Made by a program: the position numbers and the translations under genes. From assembly GCA_035650475.1 (NCBI GenBank), contig DASRHP010000012.1:484059-548058 (forward strand): a stretch of DNA of 64,000 nt, written 5' to 3'. Below are positions 17,278-27,548 of this stretch, in pieces. Numbering within the stretch: position 1 is the first letter of the stretch; each line of letters starts with the position of its first letter. Source of the stretch: Candidatus Binataceae bacterium (GTDB lineage: Bacteria > Desulfobacterota > Binatia > Binatales > Binataceae). Below the pieces are notes generated by a model. It saw only the letters and a list, made by a program, of their open reading frames with translations, ran no database searches and had not been told where the DNA came from.

Positions 17278-17972
17278 GCGCCGCGCTTATCGAGGCGCGC
17301 GCGCTGGCTAGGAGCTTCGGTCCCACTCCGGTCCTGCGCGGGATCAACCTTGCGATCGAAGCCGGGCGCGGCGTGGCGATCACGGGCGCTAACGGCGCGG
17401 GCAAATCCACTCTGATTCGCCTCCTCGCCGGCCTCGCGGCGCCGACCTCGGGCAGCGCGCTTCTTTTCGGCGAGCCTGCGTGCTCGCTTGCGCCAGCGTT
17501 GCGCCGGCGCATCGGCCTGCTGACGCATCAGAGCTTCCTCTATCCCAACCTCACCGCGCGCGAGAACCTCGATTTCTACGCCACCCTCTACGGCCTCGAC
17601 GACCGGCGCGGCGCGGTCGACCGATGGCTGGAGCGGGTGGGGCTGGCCGGCGCGGGCGACGGGCGCGTGCGCGGCTTCTCGCGCGGGATGGAACAGCGGC
17701 TGGCGCTTGCGCGCACGATGCTCGCGGCACCCGATGTGCTGCTGCTCGACGAGCCGCTGAGCGCACTCGACGCCGACGGCGCGGCGTTGGCGCTTGCGTT
17801 CATGCGCGAGGCGATGGCGCGCGGTGCCGCGGTGCTGGTCAGCGCGCATCAGTCGCGCCCCCTGGAGGAACTGGGCTTCGAAAGCCTCGCGCTCGTGCGC
17901 GGGCGCCTGGTCCGCCCGCAGGCGCCGCGCGCGCCGACCCAGGCCGTGTCGCGGCCGGTGGCGATGGGTTGA
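17274..17972 (+). CDS. ccmA: Heme exporter ATP-binding protein CcmA
   Basis: CcmA is the ATPase of the CcmABCD complex that releases heme-loaded CcmE. The 232-residue protein has Walker A GANGAGKST, a signature motif FSRGMEQR (replacing LSGGQ), Walker B VLLLDEPLSALD and the switch histidine in SAHQ. The ATG at 17274 overlaps the upstream stop in an ATGA arrangement and yields the normal CcmA length; longer in-frame versions add an unconserved Arg-rich leader. ccmB follows after 11 bp. Confidence 0.93.
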   Translation: MSAALIEARALARSFGPTPVLRGINLAIEAGRGVAITGANGAGKSTLIRLLAGLAAPTSGSALLFGEPACSLAPALRRRIGLLTHQSFLYPNLTARENLDFYATLYGLDDRRGAVDRWLERVGLAGAGDGRVRGFSRGMEQRLALARTMLAAPDVLLLDEPLSALDADGAALALAFMREAMARGAAVLVSAHQSRPLEELGFESLALVRGRLVRPQAPRAPTQAVSRPVAMG

Positions 17973-17983
17973 GGAGCGCCACG

Positions 17984-18658
17984 ATGGGCTCGTTCGCCGC
18001 CGTCCTGCGCAAGGATTTGCTGCTCGAAGTGCGCGGCGGCCAGAGCACGGTGGCCTTGGGCGCACTCTCGCTGCTGGTGCTGGTCGTGCTGGTGTTCGCC
18101 TTCGACCCCGGCGGCGGCGAGCAGGGGAGCGCAGCTGCGGCCGGTGCGCTGTGGGTGGCGCTGGTGTTTTCCGGAATGCTCGGCGCGACACGCGCGGTGG
18201 CCGCCGAGCACGAAAACGGATGTATGCGCGCGTTGCTGATAAGTCCGCTCGATCGCGCGGCGCTATACGCGGCCAAACTCGCCGCCGCCCTCATCTTCAT
18301 GACGGCGGCCGAAGCCGCCTCGGTGATCCTGATGGTGCTGTTCTTTAATCTCGAATTTGACGCGCGGCTGGCGCGTCTGGTTCCGGCGGTCTTGCTCGGC
18401 GCGCTGGGCTTCGCCGCGCTGGCGACGCTGCTGGCCGCAATTTCCTCGCGCCTGCGCGCGGGCGACCTGGTCCTGCCGCTGCTCGCGGTGCCGATGTTCG
18501 TCCCGGCGCTGATCGCTGGCGTCAAGGCGAGCGCGCTCGTGCTCGGTGGCGCGCCGCTTGCCCAGGCCGCGATCTGGTTCAAGCTCCTTGGCGCGTTCGA
18601 CGTCCTCTTCATCGCTGCCGGCTGCATGCTCTTCGAGTATGTTGCCGCGCAGGAGTGA
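17984..18658 (+). CDS. ccmB: Heme exporter membrane subunit CcmB
   Basis: CcmB is the membrane partner of CcmA. The 224-residue protein begins MGSFAAVLRKDLLLEVRGG, the typical CcmB opening, and has six hydrophobic helices. Conserved stretches include VFSGMLGATRAVAAEHENG and LAAISSRLRAGDLVLPLLAVPM. The family name comes from heme export, but the protein's accepted job is with CcmA and CcmC in moving holo-CcmE. The start at 17984 is chosen by homology and spacing (GAGG 8-9 bases upstream). ccmC starts 6 bp downstream. Confidence 0.92.
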   Translation: MGSFAAVLRKDLLLEVRGGQSTVALGALSLLVLVVLVFAFDPGGGEQGSAAAAGALWVALVFSGMLGATRAVAAEHENGCMRALLISPLDRAALYAAKLAAALIFMTAAEAASVILMVLFFNLEFDARLARLVPAVLLGALGFAALATLLAAISSRLRAGDLVLPLLAVPMFVPALIAGVKASALVLGGAPLAQAAIWFKLLGAFDVLFIAAGCMLFEYVAAQE

Positions 18659-18664
18659 GCTGCG

Positions 18665-19372
18665 ATGACGGGGCGCGCGTTCAGGCTGTGGCCGGGGCTG
18701 ACGGCGCTCGCGCTGATGCTCGCCGCGCTTTACATGGTCTTCGTCTATGTGCCGACCGAAGCCGAGCAGGGGATCGTCCAGCGAATTTTCTACTTCCACG
18801 TGCCGTGCGCGTGGGTCGCCTTCGTCTCCTTCGGCCTGGTTGCGATCGCCGGTGTGTTCTACCTCTGGCTGGGTCAGCAGATATGGGATGACCTCGGCTA
18901 TGCGGCAGCCGAGATAGGGATGGTCTTCTGCACGCTGGTGCTGGTGACCGGCTCGATCTGGGCCAAGCCGATCTGGGGCGCGTGGTGGACGTGGGACTCG
19001 CGTCTGACCACGACGCTTATTCTGTGGCTGCTCTACGGCGGTTATCTGATGCTGCGCGCGATGGCAGGCGACGCGCCGGCCGGCGCGCGTTTCGGCGCGG
19101 TGGTCGGAATCGTCGCCGCGCTTGACGTGCCGATCGTGATCGTTTCGGTGCGTCTGTGGCGCACGATTCATCCCGCGGTGCTGGTCACGCGCCAGGGCGG
19201 GCACGGACTGGAGGACCCGCGGATGGTGATGACGCTACTGGTCTCACTCGCCGCCTTCACTGCGCTCTTTATATGGATTCTCTGCCTACGCTTCATGACG
19301 CTCAGGATGCGTACGCGGCTGAGCGAGCTGACCTATCGCGTGGCGCTGGCCGAAGCCGCCGCCCAGGATTAG
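18665..19372 (+). CDS. ccmC: Heme-handling membrane protein CcmC
   Basis: CcmC loads heme onto CcmE. The 235-residue protein has six membrane helices and the tryptophan-rich periplasmic signature GSIWAKPIWGAWWTWDSRLT (about residues 97-116), with a conserved histidine in FYFHVPCAW before it and another in RTIHPAVL after it, the expected heme ligands. Size is normal. It lies 6 bp after ccmB and 12 bp before ccmD. Confidence 0.95.
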   Translation: MTGRAFRLWPGLTALALMLAALYMVFVYVPTEAEQGIVQRIFYFHVPCAWVAFVSFGLVAIAGVFYLWLGQQIWDDLGYAAAEIGMVFCTLVLVTGSIWAKPIWGAWWTWDSRLTTTLILWLLYGGYLMLRAMAGDAPAGARFGAVVGIVAALDVPIVIVSVRLWRTIHPAVLVTRQGGHGLEDPRMVMTLLVSLAAFTALFIWILCLRFMTLRMRTRLSELTYRVALAEAAAQD

Positions 19373-19384
19373 CCTGAAGGCCCG

Positions 19385-19612
19385 ATGGAAAACCTCGGAT
19401 ACCTCGCTGCCGCCTACGCGATCATCTTCGTGGTGATCTTTCTCTACGTCCTCTTCCTCTGGCGCCGCCAGGCCGCGCTCGAGGCTGAGTTGCGTGCGAT
19501 GGAGGCGCGCCTGCGCGCGCTCGGCGAAACCGCTGAGCGCTGCGTCGATACTCAAACCGCTGTCCACTCCGGCGCGGTGCCGGCCTCCGGGCAGGCGCGC
19601 TCCGCCGGCTGA
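19385..19612 (+). CDS. ccmD: CcmD-like small membrane protein
   Basis: A 75-residue protein with a single transmembrane helix (residues 7-26, YLAAAYAIIFVVIFLYVLFL) followed by a basic, Arg/Glu-rich helix (WRRQAALEAELRAMEARL), the usual CcmD layout. CcmD helps release holo-CcmE from the CcmABC complex. Sequence conservation in this family is low, so the call rests on size, topology and position at the end of the ccm operon. The start has GAAGG 6-7 bases upstream. A long hairpin follows the stop. Confidence 0.75.
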   Translation: MENLGYLAAAYAIIFVVIFLYVLFLWRRQAALEAELRAMEARLRALGETAERCVDTQTAVHSGAVPASGQARSAG

Positions 19613-19613
19613 C

Positions 19614-19642
19614 CGCGCGGCGGCGGCTTGCCGCCCCGCGCG
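19614..19642 (+). terminator. GC-rich hairpin after the ccm operon; possible terminator
   Basis: Immediately after the ccmD stop, CGCGCGG-C-GGCGG (19614-19626) pairs with CCGCCCCGCGCG (19631-19642), a 12-bp stem with one bulged C and a CTTG loop. No T-run follows, so termination strength is uncertain, but the position fits the end of the ccm transcript. Confidence 0.5.
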
Positions 19643-19662
19643 ATCGTGCGCATCTTGTTGAC

Positions 19663-19678
19663 GTGCCGCTTGCGGCAC
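19663..19678 (+). repeat. Perfect inverted repeat upstream of dnaJ
   Basis: GTGCCGC and GCGGCAC flank two T residues (19663-19678), 18 bases before the dnaJ start. It may be an operator, a leader hairpin, or a second part of the end of the ccm transcript. Like the preceding hairpin it has a CTTG loop. It does not match the CIRCE or HAIR heat-shock operators that I know. Confidence 0.35.
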
Positions 19679-19695
19679 CGAAGAAAGCGGCCTAG

Positions 19696-20787
19696 ATGGA
19701 ATTTCGCGACTACTACAAGACGCTGGGCGTCGAACGCAGCGCCTCTGACGCCGAAATCAAGTCCGCCTACCGCAAGCTCGCCCGCAAGTACCATCCCGAC
19801 CTAAATCCCGGCAACAAGGAGGCCGAGCAGCGCTTCAAGGAGATCAACGAGGCCTACCAGGTGCTCGGTGATCCGGCCAAGCGCAAGAAGTACGACGAGC
19901 TAGGCGCTGACTGGGAGCGCGGGATCAGTGAAGAAGAGATGCGCCGGCAATACGGATGGGCGGGTGGCGTGGGGGCCGGGCGCGGTGCGGGGGCGCGTGG
20001 CGGCGGCTTCAGCGACTTCTTCGAGCAGTTTTTCGGCGGATTCGGCGCCGGTCGCGGCTTCGGCGGCGCGCGCGCTCGGCGCGGATTTGCAGGCTACGAG
20101 TTCACTGAGACCCCGCCGCGCGGCAACGACGCCGAGGCCGAGGTCGAGGTTACGCTGCGCGAGGCCGCGCACGGAACCAGGAGGCGGATCACGCTCGACA
20201 CAGAGGACGGCTGTGCGCAATGCGGCGGCAGCGGGTTGGTCGCGCGTGAGGAGCGCAGCGGCAAGACCCGCATCATCCGCTCGGCCGAGCCGTGCCCGGC
20301 TTGCGACGGGCGCGGCACGATTCCGACGCGCCGCTCGCTCGAGGTGACGATTCCGCCTGGTGTCGTGGACGGCACCCGGATAAGGCTGCGGGGGCAGGGC
20401 GGCAGGGGGCCGCGTCCGGGCGACCTCTATCTGACCGTGCGGCTCAAGCCCGACCGCGTCTTCAGCGTCAGCGGCCGCGACGTCCGATGCGAGCTGCCAG
20501 TGTGGGACTACGAGGCGGCGCTGGGCGCCGAGGTCACCGTGCCGACGCTCGACGGGAGGATCTCGCTCAAGATTCCGCCCGAGAGCCAGAGCGGACGGGT
20601 GATGCGCCTGCGCGGGCGCGGGTTGCCCGGGCGCGGCGGCGAACCGGCCGGCGACCTGCTCTACGAGATTAAGGTGCTTGCACCGACCAACCTCACCGAC
20701 GAGGAGCGCCGGCTGATGCGGGACTTCGCCGAGCGGCGCAGGGCGCGCGCCCTGCCCGATCCGCGGGCCGAACTGCTGCGCGAGTAG
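19696..20787 (+). CDS. DnaJ-family co-chaperone with a reduced zinc region
   Basis: A 363-residue Hsp40 that would stimulate a DnaK ATPase. The J domain occupies residues 1-70 with the HPD motif at 33-35. A Gly/Phe-rich linker follows (about 85-130, with [23 protein letters not shown]). Next are only two CxxCxGxG-type motifs, C173-AQCGGSG and C200-PACDGRG, where class A DnaJ has four; so at most one zinc site remains. The two C-terminal substrate-binding domains are complete. It is therefore intermediate between DnaJ and CbpA. The MerR-like gene follows after 4 bp, as cbpM follows cbpA. Confidence 0.87.
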   Translation: MEFRDYYKTLGVERSASDAEIKSAYRKLARKYHPDLNPGNKEAEQRFKEINEAYQVLGDPAKRKKYDELGADWERGISEEEMRRQYGWAGGVGAGRGAGARGGGFSDFFEQFFGGFGAGRGFGGARARRGFAGYEFTETPPRGNDAEAEVEVTLREAAHGTRRRITLDTEDGCAQCGGSGLVAREERSGKTRIIRSAEPCPACDGRGTIPTRRSLEVTIPPGVVDGTRIRLRGQGGRGPRPGDLYLTVRLKPDRVFSVSGRDVRCELPVWDYEAALGAEVTVPTLDGRISLKIPPESQSGRVMRLRGRGLPGRGGEPAGDLLYEIKVLAPTNLTDEERRLMRDFAERRRARALPDPRAELLRE

Positions 20788-20791
20788 TGCA

Positions 20792-21097
20792 ATGGTGCGA
20801 CGAGCGAAGAGCAGTCGCAGCAGCAGCGTGCGCCGCGCATCCGCCGGCGCGACGCTGGTCAGCCGCGAGGCCTTCTGCGTGCTCACCGGGGTCAGCTCGC
20901 GCGAGCTGGCATTGTGGGAGCACGAAGACCTGATCGTTCCGGCCCGTGTCGTCGAGCGTGACGGGCGGCGCGAGTCACTCTATGGCCGCGAGGCGCTCCG
21001 CCGCGCGCGCCTCATCCGCACGCTCGCCGACGAACTCGAAGTTAACTTGCCGGGCATCGGGATCATCCTCAACCTGCTCGACCAGATGAGCGGCTGA
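20792..21097 (+). CDS. MerR-like chaperone modulator/regulator (CbpM/HspR type)
   Basis: A 101-residue protein with a basic N terminus and a MerR-type winged-helix region (FCVLTGVSSRELALWEHEDLIVPARV ... YGREALRRARLIRTLADEL), ending in a LPGIGIILNLLDQM helix, which is typical of the CbpM and HspR families. CbpM inhibits CbpA through its J domain; HspR represses dnaK operons. The position 4 bp behind the DnaJ-type gene, without dnaK or grpE, favours the CbpM role or autoregulation. I did not see an HspR (HAIR) operator upstream. Start codon ATG at 20792. Confidence 0.78.
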   Translation: MVRRAKSSRSSSVRRASAGATLVSREAFCVLTGVSSRELALWEHEDLIVPARVVERDGRRESLYGREALRRARLIRTLADELEVNLPGIGIILNLLDQMSG

Positions 21098-21213
21098 GCG
21101 CGAAGCTGTGGTCTGGTGACGTGCGCGAGCGCCGGGGCCTCCGCGCAGGAGTGCCGGCCTTCTGCGATAATGGTTGGCGTCGGTATCCGGGGCGATCGGG
21201 CCGGCGTCGTCGA

Positions 21214-22650
21214 ATGGACTCTGCGGCGAAATCGACTCTACTGCGCAAGATCGGGCAGGCATTGGAGCAGGCGGGGCTGCGCGCGGATGATCTGATCCTG
21301 CTCGCACTGTCGGGTGGGCCCGACTCCGTGGCGCTGCTGCACGCGCTGCGCGAGCTTCGGCCGCGGCTGGATTTCCGCCTCGCCGCCGCTCATCTTAACC
21401 ATCGCCTGCGCGGCGCCGAATCCGATCGTGACGAGGCCTTTGTGCGCAAGTTGTGCGCGGAGATGGGCGTCGAGTTGGTGGTTGAGCGGGCGCGCGGCCT
21501 CGACCCGGCGGCCTCGAATCTCGAGGAGCGCGCGCGCCGGTTGCGCTACGAGTTTTTGGTGCGCGCCGCGCGCCGGCTCGGCGCCGGGCACGTTGCGACC
21601 GCGCATCATGCCGACGATCAGGCCGAAACCGTGATGCTGCGCCTGTTGCGCGGCGCAGGCGCGAGCGGATTGGGCGCGATGGCGCCGGTCGATTCGCTGC
21701 GGTTTATCGAAGATGGCGAGCCTCGCCCACTGACTCTCGTCCGGCCGATGCTGCGAATCCAGCGGCAGGAGATCGAGCATTACCTCGAATCCGTCGGCGC
21801 GCGCTTCGTCAGCGACAGTAGCAACCAGTATCCCGACTTCCTGCGCAATCGCGTGCGCGGCGAACTGCTGCCCGCTTTGGAGCGCGACTACGCGCCCAGC
21901 CTGCGCGGCAGGCTCGCCGCGCTCGCGGATGAGATGCGCGACCTCGACGACTTTGTGGCGCAAACGGCGGCGGCCGAACTTGAGCGCCGGATGCGCGCCG
22001 GAGTGCTGCTGCTGGACGGCTTCGCCGGACTCGCTCCGACGCTCGCCGCCGCGCTCTTGCGCGCATATCTTGCGATCCACATGGGAAACCTGCGGGGAAT
22101 CTCGCGCCGCCACCTCGAGGCCTTGCGCCGGCTCTGCCTGGGCGAGTCGCCGAGCGCGGCGATCGATCTGCCCGGCCGATGGCGCGCCGGGCGGCGCTAC
22201 CGAACGCTTGCGATTGAGCGTGCGTCGAACGGGGAGCGGCCAGGCCCGTCAAGCTTTTCGGTTCCGCTTGCGCGCGAAGGCATCACCGAGGTTGCGCCGG
22301 CGCGATTCACGTTCCATTCGACGGTAACACCAGCCGACGTCGCACCGTTGCCTACTGATCTGTTCGAGGCCTGTTTTGACGCCGACGCCGCGGAGGCTGG
22401 ACTCGTCGCGCGGGCTTTCACCCCGGGCGACCGGATCGCGCCCTTGGGGATCGCGGGTACGCGCAAGCTCCAGGACGTCTTCGTTGACCGCAAGCTGGCA
22501 CGCGCGCGCCGGCGCAATTACCCGGTCGTCACGCTCGCGGGCGAGGTGGCGTGGCTGCCGGGACTGGCGCGCGGACGCGTTGCGCTAATCGGCCCGTTAA
22601 CGCGCCAGGTTTTGCGCGTGCGCGCGCGGAATATTGAAGCAGGCGCATAA
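21214..22650 (+). CDS. tilS: tRNA(Ile)-lysidine synthetase TilS
   Basis: TilS attaches lysine to C34 of the CAU-anticodon tRNA-Ile, making it read AUA. The 478-residue protein has the PP-loop SGGPDS at residues 33-38, then AAHLNHRLRG and the GHVATAHHADDQAETVMLRLLRG signature, and a substrate-recognition C-terminal domain with GDRIAPLG...KLQDVFVDRKLARARR. The ATG at 21214 is chosen because conserved sequence starts there; an upstream in-frame start (21121) adds 31 unconserved residues. ftsH follows after 73 bp, a gene order found in many bacteria. Confidence 0.93.
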   Translation: MDSAAKSTLLRKIGQALEQAGLRADDLILLALSGGPDSVALLHALRELRPRLDFRLAAAHLNHRLRGAESDRDEAFVRKLCAEMGVELVVERARGLDPAASNLEERARRLRYEFLVRAARRLGAGHVATAHHADDQAETVMLRLLRGAGASGLGAMAPVDSLRFIEDGEPRPLTLVRPMLRIQRQEIEHYLESVGARFVSDSSNQYPDFLRNRVRGELLPALERDYAPSLRGRLAALADEMRDLDDFVAQTAAAELERRMRAGVLLLDGFAGLAPTLAAALLRAYLAIHMGNLRGISRRHLEALRRLCLGESPSAAIDLPGRWRAGRRYRTLAIERASNGERPGPSSFSVPLAREGITEVAPARFTFHSTVTPADVAPLPTDLFEACFDADAAEAGLVARAFTPGDRIAPLGIAGTRKLQDVFVDRKLARARRRNYPVVTLAGEVAWLPGLARGRVALIGPLTRQVLRVRARNIEAGA

Positions 22651-22723
22651 GGACCGCTTCTGACCGCGGCCGAAGCTACGTTGCTTGTCTAGGAAGGCGC
22701 GTGGTACGCTTCACAGGGAGCGA

Positions 22724-24655
<1,932 letters not shown>

Positions 24656-24783
24656 CCCCGGCTCGGGCAACCGCTGACCGAAGGCCCGCGATCCGCTGAT
24701 TCCGGCATCGGCGCGCCATTCTCGGGCCGCGGGCCGTCCCGTTGGCGCTTGCGCGCGTGTATCCTCATAGCGAGGGCACGGGC

Positions 24784-25647
24784 TTGGAGCTCAGCGCACA
24801 GCGCCGGCGCCGCTCGCTGCGGCTGCGCGACGGGAGGGTAATCCGCTTCCCCGCCGTGATGGGCGTGGTCAACGTCACCCCTGATTCATTCTCCGACGGC
24901 GGGCTCTATCTCGAGCCCCGGCGCGCGGCGGAGCATGCACTGGAGCTCCAGGCGCAGGGCGCCGACATCATCGACTTAGGCGGTGAATCGACCCGGCCGG
25001 TGGGCGCGCGTGAAGTTCCAGTCGACGAGGAACTGGCGCGAATCGTTCCGGTGCTCGAACGCCTGAAGGGGAAGCTTAAGGCGCCGCTGTCAATCGACAC
25101 GCGCAAGGCCGCGGTGGCGCGCGCCGCGCTCGACGCGGGCGGTGCGATAATCAACGACGTGAGCGCGCTGACGGCCGACCCGGCGATGGCGCCGCTCGCC
25201 GCCGAGCGGGGATGCGCAGTGGTCCTGATGCATATGCGGGGCGGCCCTGCCAATCACATGCAGTTCGCCCGCTATCGCGATGTCGTGCACGAAGTGGCGG
25301 CCTATCTGGCGGCACGCGCTGCGGCCGCGCGCGCCGCCGGAGTTGCCCGCTCGCGTATCATCCTCGACCCCGGCCTCGGTTTTTCCAAGCAGCCGCGCCA
25401 CAGCTTGCGCCTGATGGGTGCCTTGCCGCGGCTGTGCGCGCTCGGCTATCCCATACTGATAGGCGCCTCGCGCAAGGGTTTCGTGCGCTTGAGCGCGGGC
25501 GCCGAGCCGGCGGCGGTGGCATTCGCAAGCGCGGCGGCGAGCGCGATCGCGGTGCTCGGCGGCGCGGCGATCGTGCGCGTGCACGACGTGGCGGCGGCGA
25601 GCGCGGCGGTGCGGATGGCGGCGGCGATTAAGGCCGGTGGCGGTTAG
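24784..25647 (+). CDS. folP: Dihydropteroate synthase FolP
   Basis: FolP joins p-aminobenzoate to a pterin diphosphate in folate synthesis and is the sulfonamide target. The protein has the two family signatures: VMGVVNVTPDSFSDGG near the N terminus and GADIIDLGGESTRPVG after it, then SIDTRKAAVARAALDAGG, NDVSAL, and the IILDPGLGFSKQPRHS region, with GASRKGF close to the end. The start is uncertain: TTG at 24784 has GAGGG seven bases upstream; GTG at 24757 and TTG at 24742 are alternatives. cdaA follows after 9 bp, as in the folP-cdaA pairing of other bacteria. Confidence 0.93.
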   Translation: MELSAQRRRRSLRLRDGRVIRFPAVMGVVNVTPDSFSDGGLYLEPRRAAEHALELQAQGADIIDLGGESTRPVGAREVPVDEELARIVPVLERLKGKLKAPLSIDTRKAAVARAALDAGGAIINDVSALTADPAMAPLAAERGCAVVLMHMRGGPANHMQFARYRDVVHEVAAYLAARAAAARAAGVARSRIILDPGLGFSKQPRHSLRLMGALPRLCALGYPILIGASRKGFVRLSAGAEPAAVAFASAAASAIAVLGGAAIVRVHDVAAASAAVRMAAAIKAGGG

Positions 25648-25656
25648 TCAATCGCG

Positions 25657-26406
25657 ATGGGGCACTACTTCGGGTTGATACCCAGGCTGCGCTGGCAGGA
25701 TGTGCTCGACATCCTGATCGTCGCCTACGTCATCTACCGCATCGCGCAGCTCATCCGCGGCACGCGCACCGTACAGATGGTGGTCGGGCTGCTGGTGGTG
25801 GCGGGCGCCTTCGTCGCCTCGCAACTGCTCGGCCTGTTCACGCTCAACTGGCTGCTGAATAACTTCCTCGGCTCGCTGTTCGTCATCCTGGTGGTGATTT
25901 TCCAGTCCGACATCCGCCGCGCGCTTACCCGGGTCGGCACGCCGTCGTTCTTCGCCGCGCGTGGTTCGGTGGCGAGCGTCGCCCAGGAGTTGGCGACCGC
26001 GGCGGCCTGGCTCGCCGCGCGGCGCATCGGCGCGCTCATCGTGCTCGAGCGCGAGGTCGGACTCAACGACTACGTCGAAACCGGGCGGATCGTGGAGGCG
26101 CGGCTGTCGCCCGAACTGCTGGAGACCATCTTCATGCGCGGCTCTCCGCTGCATGACGGCGCGGCAGTCATCAAGGGCGACCAGGTCCTCGCCGCGGCCT
26201 GCCTGCTGCCGCTGTCAACCAACCCCAACGTCAGCCTCGCTCTCGGCACGCGCCATCGCGCGGCGATCGGGCTGACCGAGGAGAGCGACGCGGTGGTAAT
26301 CGTCGTCTCTGAGGAGGACGGCACGATCTCGCTCGCCCGCAACGGCGAATTGCAGCGCGGGCTCAGCCCCGACGAGCTCCTGGGGATTCTTGGTACGATG
26401 GCGTAG
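25657..26406 (+). CDS. cdaA: Diadenylate cyclase CdaA (c-di-AMP synthase)
   Basis: CdaA (DacA) makes the second messenger c-di-AMP from two ATP. The 249-residue protein has three N-terminal transmembrane helices (within about residues 12-85), then the DAC domain with D167-G-A (in LHDGAAVI) and R199-H-R (in GTRHRAAIG), the two catalytic motifs. It is followed by cdaR and glmM, the standard cdaA-cdaR-glmM arrangement linking c-di-AMP with cell-wall precursor supply. CdaA is best known in Gram-positives but is also found in deltaproteobacteria and relatives. Confidence 0.95.
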   Translation: MGHYFGLIPRLRWQDVLDILIVAYVIYRIAQLIRGTRTVQMVVGLLVVAGAFVASQLLGLFTLNWLLNNFLGSLFVILVVIFQSDIRRALTRVGTPSFFAARGSVASVAQELATAAAWLAARRIGALIVLEREVGLNDYVETGRIVEARLSPELLETIFMRGSPLHDGAAVIKGDQVLAAACLLPLSTNPNVSLALGTRHRAAIGLTEESDAVVIVVSEEDGTISLARNGELQRGLSPDELLGILGTMA

Positions 26407-26408
26407 GT

Positions 26409-27548
26409 GTGGCGATGGCGGAGAGCGCGGAACACGACGTGACAGCCGAAAGCCCGCAGCGCCCGCAGGACGGCCCCGACCATCCGCCGCACGGGGCGGC
26501 GGCTCAGGATGCGCCACGTCCGGAGCGAGCCGAAGCCGCCGCGCCCCGGTCGCTCGCAACGGACATGCGCGGCCTGTTCGTGCGCGAGCGGCAGGTCGTC
26601 AGCCGCTTGAGCGCTCTGCTGGTGCAGCGCGCGCGCCGCGATTTCGGCCTGCGCGTGATCGCCTTGCTCCTCGCGATCGGATTGTGGGCCTTCGTCAACG
26701 CCGGGCAGCGCGGGGCGTTGGTCACGCTGCGGGTCCCGGTCGGCTATCGTTTGCTGCCGGCGGGGATGGTAATCGTCAATCAACATCCCGACTTCGTCCA
26801 GATCGAAGTGCGCGGGCCGCGCACGCTGCTTTCGCTGCTCGATCCCGATCGCCTGATGCTGCGGCTCGATCTCGCCGGAGTCGGCGTCGGACAGGCGGTC
26901 TTCAAGATCGGCCCCGACATGTTCAACGTTCCGCGCCAGACCGACGTGACCCGCGTCTCGCCCAGCGAGATCGTGCTCGACATTGACCGCATCGCCGAGC
27001 GCCAGAGCCCGATCCATCTCAACCTGCGCGGCAAGCCCGCCGCCGGCTACCGCATCACTTCGGTCAAGGCGATTCCTTCCGAGGTCACCCTGCGCGGCCC
27101 CAGCCGCTATCTGGCGCAGATCGATCGCGTGCAAAGCGCGCCGGTGGACCTGACCGATGCGAAGAGCGACGTCATGCAGATGGTCGATCTGCGCGCGCCC
27201 CGTGAAGGGGTCAAAATCGAAGGGCCGACCACCATCGAAGCGCTGGTCGCGATCGGCGCCGTGATCGCCAACCGTGAATTCCACGGCCTTACGGTTGGCG
27301 TGCGCGACACTGACCACAAGGTGAAGGTCGATCCGCAGCGGGTGAGCGTGACTGTGCGCGGCCCGCTGAATCAGCTCTCGAAGCTCGATCTGCACGGCGC
27401 GGTGTACGTCTCCGCCGACGGTGCGCAGCCCGGAGCGCACCGGCTCGCGGTGCAGGTCGCGCTGCCCGACGGAATCGAACTGGTGCGCGCCAGCCCCGAG
27501 AACGTCAAGGTCCTGATCTATCGCGCCCGGCGCGCGACGAGCGGATGA
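26409..27548 (+). CDS. cdaR: YbbR-domain protein CdaR, regulator of CdaA
   Basis: A 379-residue protein with a long polar N terminus (residues 1-75), one transmembrane helix (about 79-97, FGLRVIALLLAIGLWAFVN) and an extracytoplasmic region of about three YbbR repeats, visible as repeated PxEVxLRGPxxxL and VxVTVRGPLNQL strands. CdaR binds and modulates CdaA. The start is a GTG at 26409, two bases after the cdaA stop, with an ATG at 26415 as alternative. Its stop overlaps the glmM start (ATGA). Confidence 0.9.
   Translation: MAMAESAEHDVTAESPQRPQDGPDHPPHGAAAQDAPRPERAEAAAPRSLATDMRGLFVRERQVVSRLSALLVQRARRDFGLRVIALLLAIGLWAFVNAGQRGALVTLRVPVGYRLLPAGMVIVNQHPDFVQIEVRGPRTLLSLLDPDRLMLRLDLAGVGVGQAVFKIGPDMFNVPRQTDVTRVSPSEIVLDIDRIAERQSPIHLNLRGKPAAGYRITSVKAIPSEVTLRGPSRYLAQIDRVQSAPVDLTDAKSDVMQMVDLRAPREGVKIEGPTTIEALVAIGAVIANREFHGLTVGVRDTDHKVKVDPQRVSVTVRGPLNQLSKLDLHGAVYVSADGAQPGAHRLAVQVALPDGIELVRASPENVKVLIYRARRATSG

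Noticed and set aside
17480..17983. ccmB starting at 17480, far inside ccmA
   Set aside because: The extra 168 residues are an Arg/Ala-rich shadow of ccmA; CcmB homology and a ribosome site place the start at 17984.
24656..24783. Hairpin GGCCCGCG...CGCGGGCC between ftsH and folP
   Set aside because: The arms are 8 bp with a loop of about 35 bases, which is expected by chance in sequence this GC-rich.
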